Source: Ruminococcaceae bacterium R-25
Lineage (GTDB): Bacteria; Bacillota; Clostridia; Saccharofermentanales; Saccharofermentanaceae
Assembly (NCBI GenBank): GCA_003149065.1
Contig: QGFZ01000002.1
Span: forward strand, 186,001-250,000
Length of the DNA stretch: 64,000 nucleotides
Reading direction: 5' to 3'
Position 1 is the stretch's first letter. The number at the start of each line of letters is the position of its first letter. The translations under genes and the position numbers were made by a program. Under the pieces are notes generated by a model. The model searched no databases. It saw nothing but the letters and a program-made list of their open reading frames with translations, and had not been told where the DNA came from. Shown in pieces: positions 25,215-32,661 of the stretch.

Positions 25215-26459
25215 TTAGCCCCAGGAAGATACCCACTGGACGATCGTCATAATAAGTGCGCGCAGGAAGGAAAGACCGAAAAGCGCACCCGCTACGATAC
25301 CGATGATCATGAAGATCCTCTTCAGTGACTTCGGCCATGTGCCGACGATATTGCCTGTCTGTCCGTTAACGAGGACACGGTAGATCGTGCCGTTGTAATC
25401 GAAAGACGTGATCCAGATCGGAGCCAGAACATATTTAGCGTGAACATTCGTAGCTTCAGGCTTCATGTCGATCCTTGCGATAACATCAGCGTCCTCAATG
25501 GACTTGATGCTCCTCTGGATCTGGTCGTAGATCTTGCCCATAGCTGTCTGCCATGCAGTTACGCCGTCAACTGTATAGCTCTCTGACCAGAATCCGGCAA
25601 GGAGATTGGGATCGTATTTCTTCATGCCGTTGAAGTCGAATTTTGAAACCGATTTCCAGAAAGCATCTTTTTCCAGACGGCTCGTTGCCAAAAGGGTCAT
25701 GTTTCTGACGGGCATCTTGCAGACACCTTCTGACTTATGGTACTTCGTGTACTGGTCGTCGCCGCTGCCATAGTGCTTACCGAACTTTCCCTTGTAGGGA
25801 GTATTTGTCTCGCAGTCGAATACCCAGTAAGGGACATAAACGCCGACGAGATCCGTGATCTCCGAATTCTTTACAAGGTCCATCGGAGCCAGTTTTCGCT
25901 GGGAGATCCATACCTTAAAGATATCCTGAGCCTGCTGCTTGCTGATCAAAAAAGGAATGATGCCTGTAGGTTCAGGCATTCCTGCGGAATTGCTGGATTC
26001 CGTAATGGAGTTGGAACCGCAGTAAGGGCACATGCCGGAAAGGGCGCTCTTGTCTGCAACAAACTGACCGCCGCACGTTCCGCAGATTACGATCTTGTTT
26101 GTTGTAAGTGTGAGATGACGTCCTGCATTATTCTGCAGATCCGTAAGAGAATAACCGCCGCCTTCACCAACATCTTCAGTCTTAATATCTACGGAACTTC
26201 CGCAGAAATTACAGATGAGGCTTCTTGTCGCGGGATCGTAAGCCAATGTGGCACCGCATGAAGGGCACTTGTTATCTGATGTCGTCTGGTTAGTCAAAGA
26301 CATGGGATTGAAACCCGCAGGGCCTGCAGCCGGAGCCTCGGTTCCCTGTGCGTCTTTAACAACGGGAGCATTGCCGTATGCAACAGCCAGTTCTTCTGCT
26401 CTTGCCTCAGCATCACGCTTTTCGAGTTCTTTTTCTCTCTGATTGAAAATATTTGCCAT
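25215..26459 (-). CDS. Membrane protein with two zinc ribbons
   Basis: ATG at 26459 has TTAAGGAGT upstream; a longer frame starting at 26507 has no such site. The 414 residues begin with a charged coiled segment (NQREKELEKRDAEARAEE), then a zinc ribbon CPSC...CNFC near 65-85 and a second CGTC...CPYC near 125-150. A mixed domain follows, with one or two membrane helices at the C-terminus. Similar TFIIB-like zinc-ribbon proteins are frequent in Clostridia with no settled function. It could tether a cytoplasmic complex to the membrane. Confidence 0.8.
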   Translation of the reverse strand: MANIFNQREKELEKRDAEARAEELAVAYGNAPVVKDAQGTEAPAAGPAGFNPMSLTNQTTSDNKCPSCGATLAYDPATRSLICNFCGSSVDIKTEDVGEGGGYSLTDLQNNAGRHLTLTTNKIVICGTCGGQFVADKSALSGMCPYCGSNSITESSNSAGMPEPTGIIPFLISKQQAQDIFKVWISQRKLAPMDLVKNSEITDLVGVYVPYWVFDCETNTPYKGKFGKHYGSGDDQYTKYHKSEGVCKMPVRNMTLLATSRLEKDAFWKSVSKFDFNGMKKYDPNLLAGFWSESYTVDGVTAWQTAMGKIYDQIQRSIKSIEDADVIARIDMKPEATNVHAKYVLAPIWITSFDYNGTIYRVLVNGQTGNIVGTWPKSLKRIFMIIGIVAGALFGLSFLRALIMTIVQWVSSWG

Positions 26460-26496
26460 ACCCCTACTCCTTAACCCTTTAAATTCCTTATTCCGT

Positions 26497-26531
26497 GGGC
26501 GCGACATATTCGCGCTCCATTAATAATTGTA
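26497..26531 (-). promoter_or_regulatory. Leader hairpin and -10 of the zinc-ribbon gene
   Basis: GCGCGA (26499-26504) and TCGCGC (26510-26515) form a tight hairpin in the leader; a minus-strand TACAAT -10 lies at 26531-26526. Confidence 0.45.
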
Positions 26532-26599
26532 TCAGAAAACAGGGGGCTTAAAAATAATTAAGGGGAAGAATGAGTTCTGGTATAAGTTACCGGCTCTCC

Positions 26600-26654
26600 G
26601 GGAAGCGCTATTCTTCTCCAGCGCATATCCTGATATGAACAGCGCTTCCCTTTT
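26600..26654 (+). other. Structured intergenic element, possible terminator
   Basis: GGGAAGCGCT (26600-26609) and AGCGCTTCCC (26641-26650) form a perfect 10-bp stem followed by TTTT. The 31-base loop holds a second hairpin, CATATC-CT-GATATG (26624-26637). A TATAAG lies at 26581-26586. It may end a short RNA or be a remnant regulatory element; nothing else was seen between the zinc-ribbon gene and the ABC-F leader. Confidence 0.5.
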
Positions 26655-26760
26655 GCCACCCGAAGTATAGCAAAGCCCGCTGCCCCATTGTGGCGAAAAA
26701 TTAGTGAAGTCTGAGTGAAAGCTGTGTGATTTTGTTTCCGTCCTTCCGGCAGGGCCGGTC

Positions 26761-26789
26761 TTGACGGCTCAAAGATCCTGCTGTATCAT
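26761..26789 (+). promoter_or_regulatory. Promoter of the ABC-F leader
   Basis: TTGACG (26761-26766), a 17-bp spacer and TATCAT (26784-26789). Transcription would start near 26796, giving a leader of about 185 nt. Confidence 0.75.
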
Positions 26790-26822
26790 CACGGCAGAAT
26801 TCTTAAAGACGGAGGAACACCA

Positions 26823-26843
26823 ATGAGAAAGACGATCTGCTGA
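26823..26843 (+). CDS. Six-codon leader peptide MRKTIC
   Basis: ATG at 26823 follows GGAGG (26811-26815) by seven bases and reads Met-Arg-Lys-Thr-Ile-Cys-stop. It lies between a good promoter and a terminator hairpin in front of an antibiotic-type ABC-F gene. Such leader ORFs sense stalled ribosomes: stalling on the peptide would favour an antiterminated leader. CGCGG at 26861-26865, just past the ORF, can pair with the 5' arm of the terminator and is a candidate antiterminator. Confidence 0.65.
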   Translation: MRKTIC

Positions 26844-26908
26844 TAGTTTAATAACTGCCTCGCGGATAAGTCTATTTTTGTGTGTTCATTTATATTTGCA
26901 TTTTATTC

Positions 26909-26943
26909 AAGCCGCGGCCGCAACTTCGTGTCGCGGCTTTTGA
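26909..26943 (+). terminator. Attenuator terminator before the ABC-F gene
   Basis: AGCCGCG (26910-26916) pairs with CGCGGCT (26932-26938), followed by TTTTGATTT. It lies 37 bases before the ABC-F ATG and after the leader peptide, so it would stop transcription unless the leader refolds. Confidence 0.75.
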
Positions 26944-26979
26944 TTTATCCGGCAGAGGATTTTCGAAAGGAGAATCATT

Positions 26980-28440
26980 ATGCCTGTGATTAACATAAAC
27001 AATTTAACATTCGGATACGACGGGTCTGAAAAGACCTTATTTGACGACGTCTCCATAGTCTTAGACACTTCCTGGAAGCTTGCTCTGGCAGGCAGAAACG
27101 GCAGGGGCAAGACCACATTCTTTAAGCTCCTTCGTGGCGAACTTCCTTACGCCGGCACGATCACCGGAGTGCCCGAGACGATACTTTTCCCGATGACAGA
27201 GCTCCCCGAAAACGAGGACTGGAGGGTCCGCAAAGAACTCAACCTGATGGGCGCCGATCCCGACATCATGTGGCGCCCGATGGAGACGTTATCCGGCGGT
27301 GAGAGGACCAAGCTGATGCTCGCAAACCTCTTTGCCGCAGACGGCATTTATCCTCTTATCGATGAGCCGACGAACCATCTGGACAGGCAGGGCAGAGAAG
27401 CAGTTGCAGACTATCTCGCATCCAAAGAAGGCTTCATCCTGATCTCGCACGACCGTGCCTTTCTGGACCGCTGCACAGACCACACGCTGGTGATCACAAA
27501 GACAGGTTTGGAACTTGTCGGCGCGTCCTATTCCGTGTGGTGGGAGAATAACGAGAAACGCATGGAAAGTGAGCAGTCCAGAAACGACCAGCTCAAGAAA
27601 GAGATAAGTTCCATTGATGCCGCCATGAAGAAGAATGCCCAGTGGTCTTCAAAGGCTGAGGGATATAAGAACCGCAGCAAGGCTCCTTCCAAGGTCGCCG
27701 AGGACCATTTCAGAAGGGCATATGAAGGTGCAAAATCCAAGAAACTCATGTCCCTTTCCAAGAATCTTGAGCAGAGAAACGAGCGCAAGATCGAAGAAAA
27801 GCAGGGCCTTCTTAAAGATCTTGAACGCTCCGAAAAGCTCAAGATCACCGGCACCGAGCACCATAACAAGATGCCGATAATCCTTAAAGACGTGACCCTT
27901 TACCGCTACGGCGAGCCCGTCGTTACAGGCTTTAACCTTTCTGTCGAGCGCGGATGCAAAATATCCCTGCAGGGCAAAAACGGCTGCGGCAAGAGCACGC
28001 TCATCAAGTATCTGGCGGGTTTTGGCGAAGCTGAAGGAATAACTGCTTCAGGCGATATCTACATAGCTCCCGGATTGAAGATCTCTTATGTCGGACAGGA
28101 CACGTCCTCTTTGACAGGAACTTTATATGAGATTGCCGGCGAGCGCGGTGCCGACAAGACGATCTTTTCGACGATCCTGATAAAGATGGGTTTTACGAAG
28201 GAGATGCTATACAGAGACGTGTCAGCATTGTCTTTGGGCCAGAAGAAATTCGTTATGATCGCCCTGTCACTGTGCGAGCATGCCGACCTCTACCTTTGGG
28301 ACGAGCCGCTGAACTACATTGATGTCTATATGAGGCAGGAAATCGAGCGTCTGGTCAAAGATAACAATGTTACAATGCTCTTCGTTGAGCACGACAGGAC
28401 GTTCTCAGAGTCAGTCGCTGACAGGGAAGTGGACATGTGA
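26980..28440 (+). CDS. ABC-F ribosomal protection protein, Lsa/Vga-like
   Basis: A 486-residue protein with two ABC domains and no membrane part. Walker A motifs GRNGRGKTT (about 38-46) and GKNGCGKST (about 330-338), signatures LSGGERTKL and LSLGQKKF, and Walker B regions LIDEPTNHLD and YLWDEPLNYID are all present. The charged linker between domains enters the ribosomal E site and its tip sets which drugs are displaced. The second Walker B pattern DEPLNYID is typical of the Lsa/Vga group, which protects against lincosamides, streptogramin A and pleuromutilins. The leader peptide and attenuator upstream support drug-induced expression. Confidence 0.9.
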   Translation: MPVININNLTFGYDGSEKTLFDDVSIVLDTSWKLALAGRNGRGKTTFFKLLRGELPYAGTITGVPETILFPMTELPENEDWRVRKELNLMGADPDIMWRPMETLSGGERTKLMLANLFAADGIYPLIDEPTNHLDRQGREAVADYLASKEGFILISHDRAFLDRCTDHTLVITKTGLELVGASYSVWWENNEKRMESEQSRNDQLKKEISSIDAAMKKNAQWSSKAEGYKNRSKAPSKVAEDHFRRAYEGAKSKKLMSLSKNLEQRNERKIEEKQGLLKDLERSEKLKITGTEHHNKMPIILKDVTLYRYGEPVVTGFNLSVERGCKISLQGKNGCGKSTLIKYLAGFGEAEGITASGDIYIAPGLKISYVGQDTSSLTGTLYEIAGERGADKTIFSTILIKMGFTKEMLYRDVSALSLGQKKFVMIALSLCEHADLYLWDEPLNYIDVYMRQEIERLVKDNNVTMLFVEHDRTFSESVADREVDM

Positions 28441-28442
28441 TA

Positions 28443-28513
28443 GAAGCCGCTATTCAGTCGTTGATATGCGATTGAAGCCGCCATTCAGCCGTTGGCACGC
28501 GATTGAGGCCGCC
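28443..28513. repeat. 31-bp tandem repeat, 2.3 copies
   Basis: Units start at 28443, 28474 and (partial) 28505, immediately after the ABC-F stop. Each begins GAAGCCGC (GAGGCCGC in the third) and the full ones end GCGATT; units 1 and 2 differ at a few positions. Confidence 0.8.
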
Positions 28514-28515
28514 TG

Positions 28516-28606
28516 TTTTTACACCATTTTGAAATAATTTCAATTTGGTGTAAAAAAAGCCGTGTTTTTTACACCATTTCGATATTATTTCGTTTTGGTG
28601 TAAAAA
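28516..28606. repeat. Two-unit dyad array B, period 50 bp
   Basis: Arms TTTTTACACCA and TGGTGTAAAAA frame two 41-bp dyads (28516-28556 and 28566-28606) starting exactly 50 bp apart. The loops differ; the first has an inner TTGAAA/TTTCAA stem. The right arm of the second dyad forms the last codons (FYTKTK) of the minus-strand gene ending at 28585. The same word and geometry recur at 54719-54809. Confidence 0.9.
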
Positions 28607-29142
28607 CTCTCTGTTATGGGATCTCTCTTGATGTATGCGAAAAACTTCTCTCCGGTGACAAATGCCACGTCAGTCTGAGGCTCGAACTTAAAGTAGTTGA
28701 CGAAACTGCTGTAGCTTAAGTATTCTTCTTTGCCGTCGACGGTCCAGCCGCCCTCGGCCTTCTGGACTTCAATCCAGTTGATGGTTGCAATGTTGCATTC
28801 GAGATCTTCAGGAAGCAGTATTCTCAGGTATTTGGCGTAGTGAGTCTCACGTGCCTTCTTATATGCGCGGTCGTCCAGGAAAAAGTAGAAGAACGGAATG
28901 AACGCGCACCCGGCGATGAGCAACAGGGTGACGGTCACGGCAAAGGCCGTCTCATGGCTGTTAACGAAGTCCGGGCATAAAAAGATGATCAATGCAGCTA
29001 TTGCGGCAACAATAACGGGCGGGATGAGAGTCTTAAAGAGCGAAGCGCGGTGAGCCTTGAACGCAGCGTAAGGCTCGAACATGACCAGTTCGGGATTGTT
29101 AAGGAGTATATCTCGTTCTTCAGGCGTGACTTTGCGCTTCAT
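28585..29142 (-). CDS. Two-helix membrane protein, YcxB-like
   Basis: A 185-residue protein with a cytoplasmic N-terminus, two membrane helices (about 39-58 and 68-90) and a C-terminal domain containing INWIEVQKAEGGW and YLSYSSFVNYFKF, the pattern of YcxB-like C-terminal domains. Function unknown. The last six residues (FYTKTK) come from an arm of dyad array B, so the repeat may have replaced the original end. It lies 9 bp downstream of the flavoprotein gene in the same orientation. Confidence 0.75.
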   Translation of the reverse strand: MKRKVTPEERDILLNNPELVMFEPYAAFKAHRASLFKTLIPPVIVAAIAALIIFLCPDFVNSHETAFAVTVTLLLIAGCAFIPFFYFFLDDRAYKKARETHYAKYLRILLPEDLECNIATINWIEVQKAEGGWTVDGKEEYLSYSSFVNYFKFEPQTDVAFVTGEKFFAYIKRDPITESFYTKTK

Positions 29143-29151
29143 GGTGCGTGA

Positions 29152-29697
29152 TCAGATGTTTTTGCAGAACTCGATTATCTCGGCCTTTCTGGGCTCGACA
29201 TTCTCTTTGTATTCGATAGAAGTAAGGCCAAGGTGGCCGGATCTTTCGATCTCGAGATGGCCGTAGAAATGTTCGATGCTGCCGATAAGTCTCTCGCATT
29301 CGGGCATGTTGGGTCCGGTGCGCAGAGCTACGGCATAACCCTTTTTGCCGGGCTTGATCGTTGCATGAGGCTCGTGCGTATTGCACCAGGGAGTGCATCT
29401 GTCGATGAATGCCTTGTACTGGCCGGGAATGTCTGCCCAGTACGAAGGTGCGACGGATACGATGATGTCAGCTTCATCGAATTCGTTCATGATGCCGCGG
29501 ATCACATCTGCATCGTTCATGACGCAGGAAGCTGTCTTGTGGCATGCCCTGCATCCTTTGCAGAAAGCGAAAGAATAATCGTCTATGCAGATGCACTTTG
29601 TGTCATATCGCGTGCTGAGCTCGCCTTCAATTATCTTAACGATCTCGGCCGTGGCTCCGGTTCTTACAGGACTGCAGTTGATTATAAGTGTTCTCAT
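29152..29697 (-). CDS. Flavodoxin-fold NAD(P)H:FMN oxidoreductase family protein
   Basis: The 181 residues begin with the FMN-binding loop LIINCSPVRTGATAEI and contain CKGCRACHKTASC near residues 46-58, then SVAPSYWADIPGQYKAFIDR. This is the iron-sulfur flavoprotein/NADPH-dependent FMN reductase family; the clustered cysteines may bind iron or a cluster. Likely a cytoplasmic electron carrier or reductase. Its start overlaps the stop of the upstream membrane protein gene by 4 bp. Confidence 0.87.
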   Translation of the reverse strand: MRTLIINCSPVRTGATAEIVKIIEGELSTRYDTKCICIDDYSFAFCKGCRACHKTASCVMNDADVIRGIMNEFDEADIIVSVAPSYWADIPGQYKAFIDRCTPWCNTHEPHATIKPGKKGYAVALRTGPNMPECERLIGSIEHFYGHLEIERSGHLGLTSIEYKENVEPRKAEIIEFCKNI

Positions 29698-31568
29698 CCG
29701 GTTACCTCACTTTTTGCATCTTTTTCATTAGCTTTGCCTGATTCAGTTTCCGGCTCTGCTGCCTCTCCGTCAGGGTTTTTCTTATACGCCAGACAGCTGA
29801 ATACAATTATCGGAAGGCATGTATAGAATGCATATCCGAATCTGAATTCATCGTGCATGAGCGTTGCAATAAGGAGCGTTCCTAAAAGGCACAGTGCCGG
29901 CAGGGCATAGATGAAATCTTTACGCTTTTTGTAGATGCAGTAAGCGACACTGATAAGGATCAGCCAGACATGCCAGCCTACATTGTAAGTCAGCAAGAGA
30001 ATGGAGTTGTCGTCCGTAAATGCCAGCACATAGTTATGGAAGAAATCGTTGAATGCATAATTTTTGACATCTAAGTACAAGCCTTCTTCCTCGCATACAC
30101 CGTCCCACCATTTCATCCAGTAATAGCTTCCCGGATTCCAGTAACCTGAGGTTTGGTCGACCCATGCCTCAGCAGCGATGAAAGGATGTCTGCTGATAAC
30201 TGACAGCCAGGTCTTAAAGCAAAGGACAGGGTGCTCTTTGATATATTCCTGGTTTCCTTCGTAACGGATCGCATCTCTGGCATAGTCGTAGATCCTCGGG
30301 TTATAACGTTCAACCATGAGGTCGATGGAACCTACCTGATCGATTACTTCGCGTTCGGAAAGTGTGAGGTCATTCTTTTCGAGCGCGACTCTTGTTATCT
30401 GCTGAACAGGAATCGAGAGCATCTCGATCGTGTCAGCCTGAGGGATGTCCTTTGCCTTGAGGACAGGGAATTTCATGATGAGCGCGACTATGAGAGCGCC
30501 GAGGCAGCACAGAAGAATTGCCTGCTTGCTGCGCTTGTTTTCTTTATCCGCCAGGGCTTTTTTTGTCCCGAAAAACATAATAGGCAGGATCACCATCATC
30601 AGCAGGTATGCGGGAAGTCCGTTACTCCTTAAGAGGTTAAATGCAATGCCCATAATGGTCAGGAGAATATAATCCGGCACACGGTGCTTGCCGATCTTTT
30701 TAATGATCCTGAACAATGCGACTGTAAAGAGGCAGACACATGCACCGTAGATGCTGTCCTTCCAGATAGTAAAGCTGAAGATGATGTGGCAGGGCGTAAG
30801 CATGAACCAGACGAGCCATGCAATGGTAAAAAGCCTCTTGCTGCCGGCCTGGATCATTGTCGTGAGCATGAAAGAAACTGCCGCGGACATGAAGAGGATC
30901 TGGAAAACTGTGTAGGTTGCGACCGCATCATTAATGTTGTTGCCGAACCAGCTGTATCCGAGCTTCATGAAAAAACCGATGAGCCATGTCTGGTAAACAG
31001 GGTGGTGATTTGAATAGTCGCCGTAGATCGTTTGCTTGATCTGGTTCAAACTGTCAGAGCAGATCTGACCTGGATAAGAACAGAGATAGAAGACTGTAAG
31101 ATAAACGCCTGCGAGGAGCGTGAAGAATACAAAAAACCAGATGACGGGTTTTGCTTTTGCATCGTCTTTTCTAAGTTCAGTCTGTGCGAGGAAGTTTTCG
31201 AAAAATAAGAAAATGTCGATGAATACAACAAATGAAGAGCAGAAGAGCAGCAGGATTATTATTACTCTCTGCCACATGATCAAAGGAAGATACATAGCGT
31301 AATTCGCAAAAATTACTATAAGACCGAAGAGCACACCGAATGCCGTGAGTGTGATCTTCTCTGTCTTATCGTGCTTTTCGGGTTTGCCGCCATTCTTAAA
31401 CAGGCGGAACTGATTGATAAAGAAGGCCAGGATAGCCATAACGCCTACGATAAGATAAGCGGTCTTTGAAGATCCGATCTCAGCCCTGCCGAAATAGATC
31501 AGGTAAAAAGCCAGCAGAAGAAAATTGAGCACTGCACCTTTTGCGTTTTTCAGTTCTTGGAGAAGCAT
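29694..31568 (-). CDS. Polytopic membrane protein, DUF6020/GT-C-like
   Basis: A 624-residue protein with about 12 membrane helices and a large extracellular loop (about 375-530), the outline of GT-C membrane glycosyltransferases and of DUF6020 proteins. The segment YPGQICSDSLNQIKQTIYGDYSNHHPVYQTW in the first outer region (about 168-198, with DS and HHP) is likely functional. It may transfer sugars from a lipid carrier at the outer face of the membrane. The exact reaction is not known. AAAGGA lies before the ATG. Confidence 0.7.
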   Translation of the reverse strand: MLLQELKNAKGAVLNFLLLAFYLIYFGRAEIGSSKTAYLIVGVMAILAFFINQFRLFKNGGKPEKHDKTEKITLTAFGVLFGLIVIFANYAMYLPLIMWQRVIIILLLFCSSFVVFIDIFLFFENFLAQTELRKDDAKAKPVIWFFVFFTLLAGVYLTVFYLCSYPGQICSDSLNQIKQTIYGDYSNHHPVYQTWLIGFFMKLGYSWFGNNINDAVATYTVFQILFMSAAVSFMLTTMIQAGSKRLFTIAWLVWFMLTPCHIIFSFTIWKDSIYGACVCLFTVALFRIIKKIGKHRVPDYILLTIMGIAFNLLRSNGLPAYLLMMVILPIMFFGTKKALADKENKRSKQAILLCCLGALIVALIMKFPVLKAKDIPQADTIEMLSIPVQQITRVALEKNDLTLSEREVIDQVGSIDLMVERYNPRIYDYARDAIRYEGNQEYIKEHPVLCFKTWLSVISRHPFIAAEAWVDQTSGYWNPGSYYWMKWWDGVCEEEGLYLDVKNYAFNDFFHNYVLAFTDDNSILLLTYNVGWHVWLILISVAYCIYKKRKDFIYALPALCLLGTLLIATLMHDEFRFGYAFYTCLPIIVFSCLAYKKNPDGEAAEPETESGKANEKDAKSEVTG

Positions 31569-31659
31569 AGTATTTTCCTTTTATTAATTATTGTGGACAT
31601 TCTATCACATTCGGCAGGACCTGCTGTTCACGTCAGTATGAAATTTACTTTACAGGTGC

Positions 31660-31717
31660 TTGACAACTATATCGGGAGGCGATATACTCGGGCTACGATA
31701 TATCGGAAGCCGATATA
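31660..31717 (+). promoter_or_regulatory. padR promoter with two operators
   Basis: TTGACA (31660-31665), 17 bp, TATACT (31683-31688). Operator 1, TATATCG-N5-CGATATA (31668-31686), fills the spacer and overlaps the -10. Operator 2, TATATCGG-N3-CCGATATA (31699-31717), lies over the transcript start. Their centres are 31 bp apart, about three helical turns, so two repressor dimers could bind the same face. The PadR protein encoded next is the likely repressor. Confidence 0.85.
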
Positions 31718-31733
31718 AAGGAGGATAAAGGAA

Positions 31734-32045
31734 ATGCCACAGTTAGCGTTAACCGAAGCAGTGTTCTACATACTGTTGTCGCTTCAGAAACCGCTTCACG
31801 GATACGGAATAATCCAGAATGTGGGAGAACTGTCACACGGGCGGGTGAAGCTCGCCGCAGGTACATTATACGGAGCGCTTAATTCGCTCGTTGAGAAGGG
31901 ATGGATCGATGCCCTGCCGGAAAACCCGGAGAGCCGCAAGAAGGAGTACGTGATCACAAAGAACGGTCAGGCAGTACTCAAGGAAGAACTGGACAGACTC
32001 TCAGAACTGGTTGATAACGGCAAGAGGATCTTGGGAGGAAATTGA
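31734..32045 (+). CDS. PadR-family transcriptional repressor
   Basis: A 103-residue winged-helix protein: LTEAVFYILLSLQKPLHGYGIIQNV is the typical PadR start, followed by LAAGTLYGALNSLVEKGWID as recognition helix and wing (RKKEYVITKNGQ). PadR proteins repress neighbouring membrane or transport genes until a ligand binds. It should bind the two palindromes in its own promoter. The next gene starts one base after the stop. The start has AGGAGG nine bases upstream. Confidence 0.93.
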   Translation: MPQLALTEAVFYILLSLQKPLHGYGIIQNVGELSHGRVKLAAGTLYGALNSLVEKGWIDALPENPESRKKEYVITKNGQAVLKEELDRLSELVDNGKRILGGN

Positions 32046-32046
32046 T

Positions 32047-32613
32047 ATGCGCAGAGTCATTCATAAGTTGTTTTGGATCTGGCAGCTTGAAAAAGAGCAG
32101 GCCTGGATCAATGAGATGGCTTCACACGGATATTCTCTTGAACATGCAGGAAGACTTACTTTTGAATTTGATGAGACAGAACCAGGAAAGTACATTTACA
32201 AGGAGATCTTCCTTAAAGGCTGGGGAGAGAGTGTTGAAAACATTAAATACTTCAGGTTCTTGGAGGAGATGGGCATCAAGGTCGTATGCTACATCAACTA
32301 TCCCGGAACATGCTGGGTATATACGAGAGCATTAAGAGAAGATTACCCGGACGGGATCGAACTCTTCTCTGATATCGACTCCAAGATCAACGGTATGAAG
32401 GCAATGAGCGGATACATGATCTTCGTTATGGCAATGACACTTTTTGCCGCTCTGCTTAACCTCTGGTGTGCAATTGGAAGGGATTACTTCTCGCTGATAA
32501 ACCTTATATGCTCGATATCAATGTTCGTACTGTTCACTCTGGCAACGATCGCTACAGTCAGGATTTTCGTGAACATGGGAAAGCTTAAAAAAGAACGCAC
32601 GATACACGAATAA
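32047..32613 (+). CDS. DUF2812 membrane protein
   Basis: ATG at 32047 has GGAGG eight bases upstream. The 188 residues have the DUF2812 start (WQLEKEQAWINEMASHGYSLE) as a cytoplasmic domain of about 115 residues, then two membrane helices (about 118-139 and 146-170). DUF2812 genes are very often paired with padR, as here, and are thought to respond to membrane or drug stress; the molecular role is not known. Confidence 0.87.
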   Translation: MRRVIHKLFWIWQLEKEQAWINEMASHGYSLEHAGRLTFEFDETEPGKYIYKEIFLKGWGESVENIKYFRFLEEMGIKVVCYINYPGTCWVYTRALREDYPDGIELFSDIDSKINGMKAMSGYMIFVMAMTLFAALLNLWCAIGRDYFSLINLICSISMFVLFTLATIATVRIFVNMGKLKKERTIHE

Positions 32614-32661
32614 ACGTTATCTTTCAAACAATTTAATACCGCAAATATGGAGGAATTACTT

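Noticed and set aside
28516-28606. Ordinary terminator for the ABC-F gene
   Set aside because: The stems are AT-rich, followed by A rather than T runs on the plus strand, and the exact 50-bp pairing with a copy elsewhere is not explained by termination.
30231-31013. Plus-strand frames opposite the polytopic membrane protein
   Set aside because: Short, His/Cys/Asp-rich shadow sequences without start signals.
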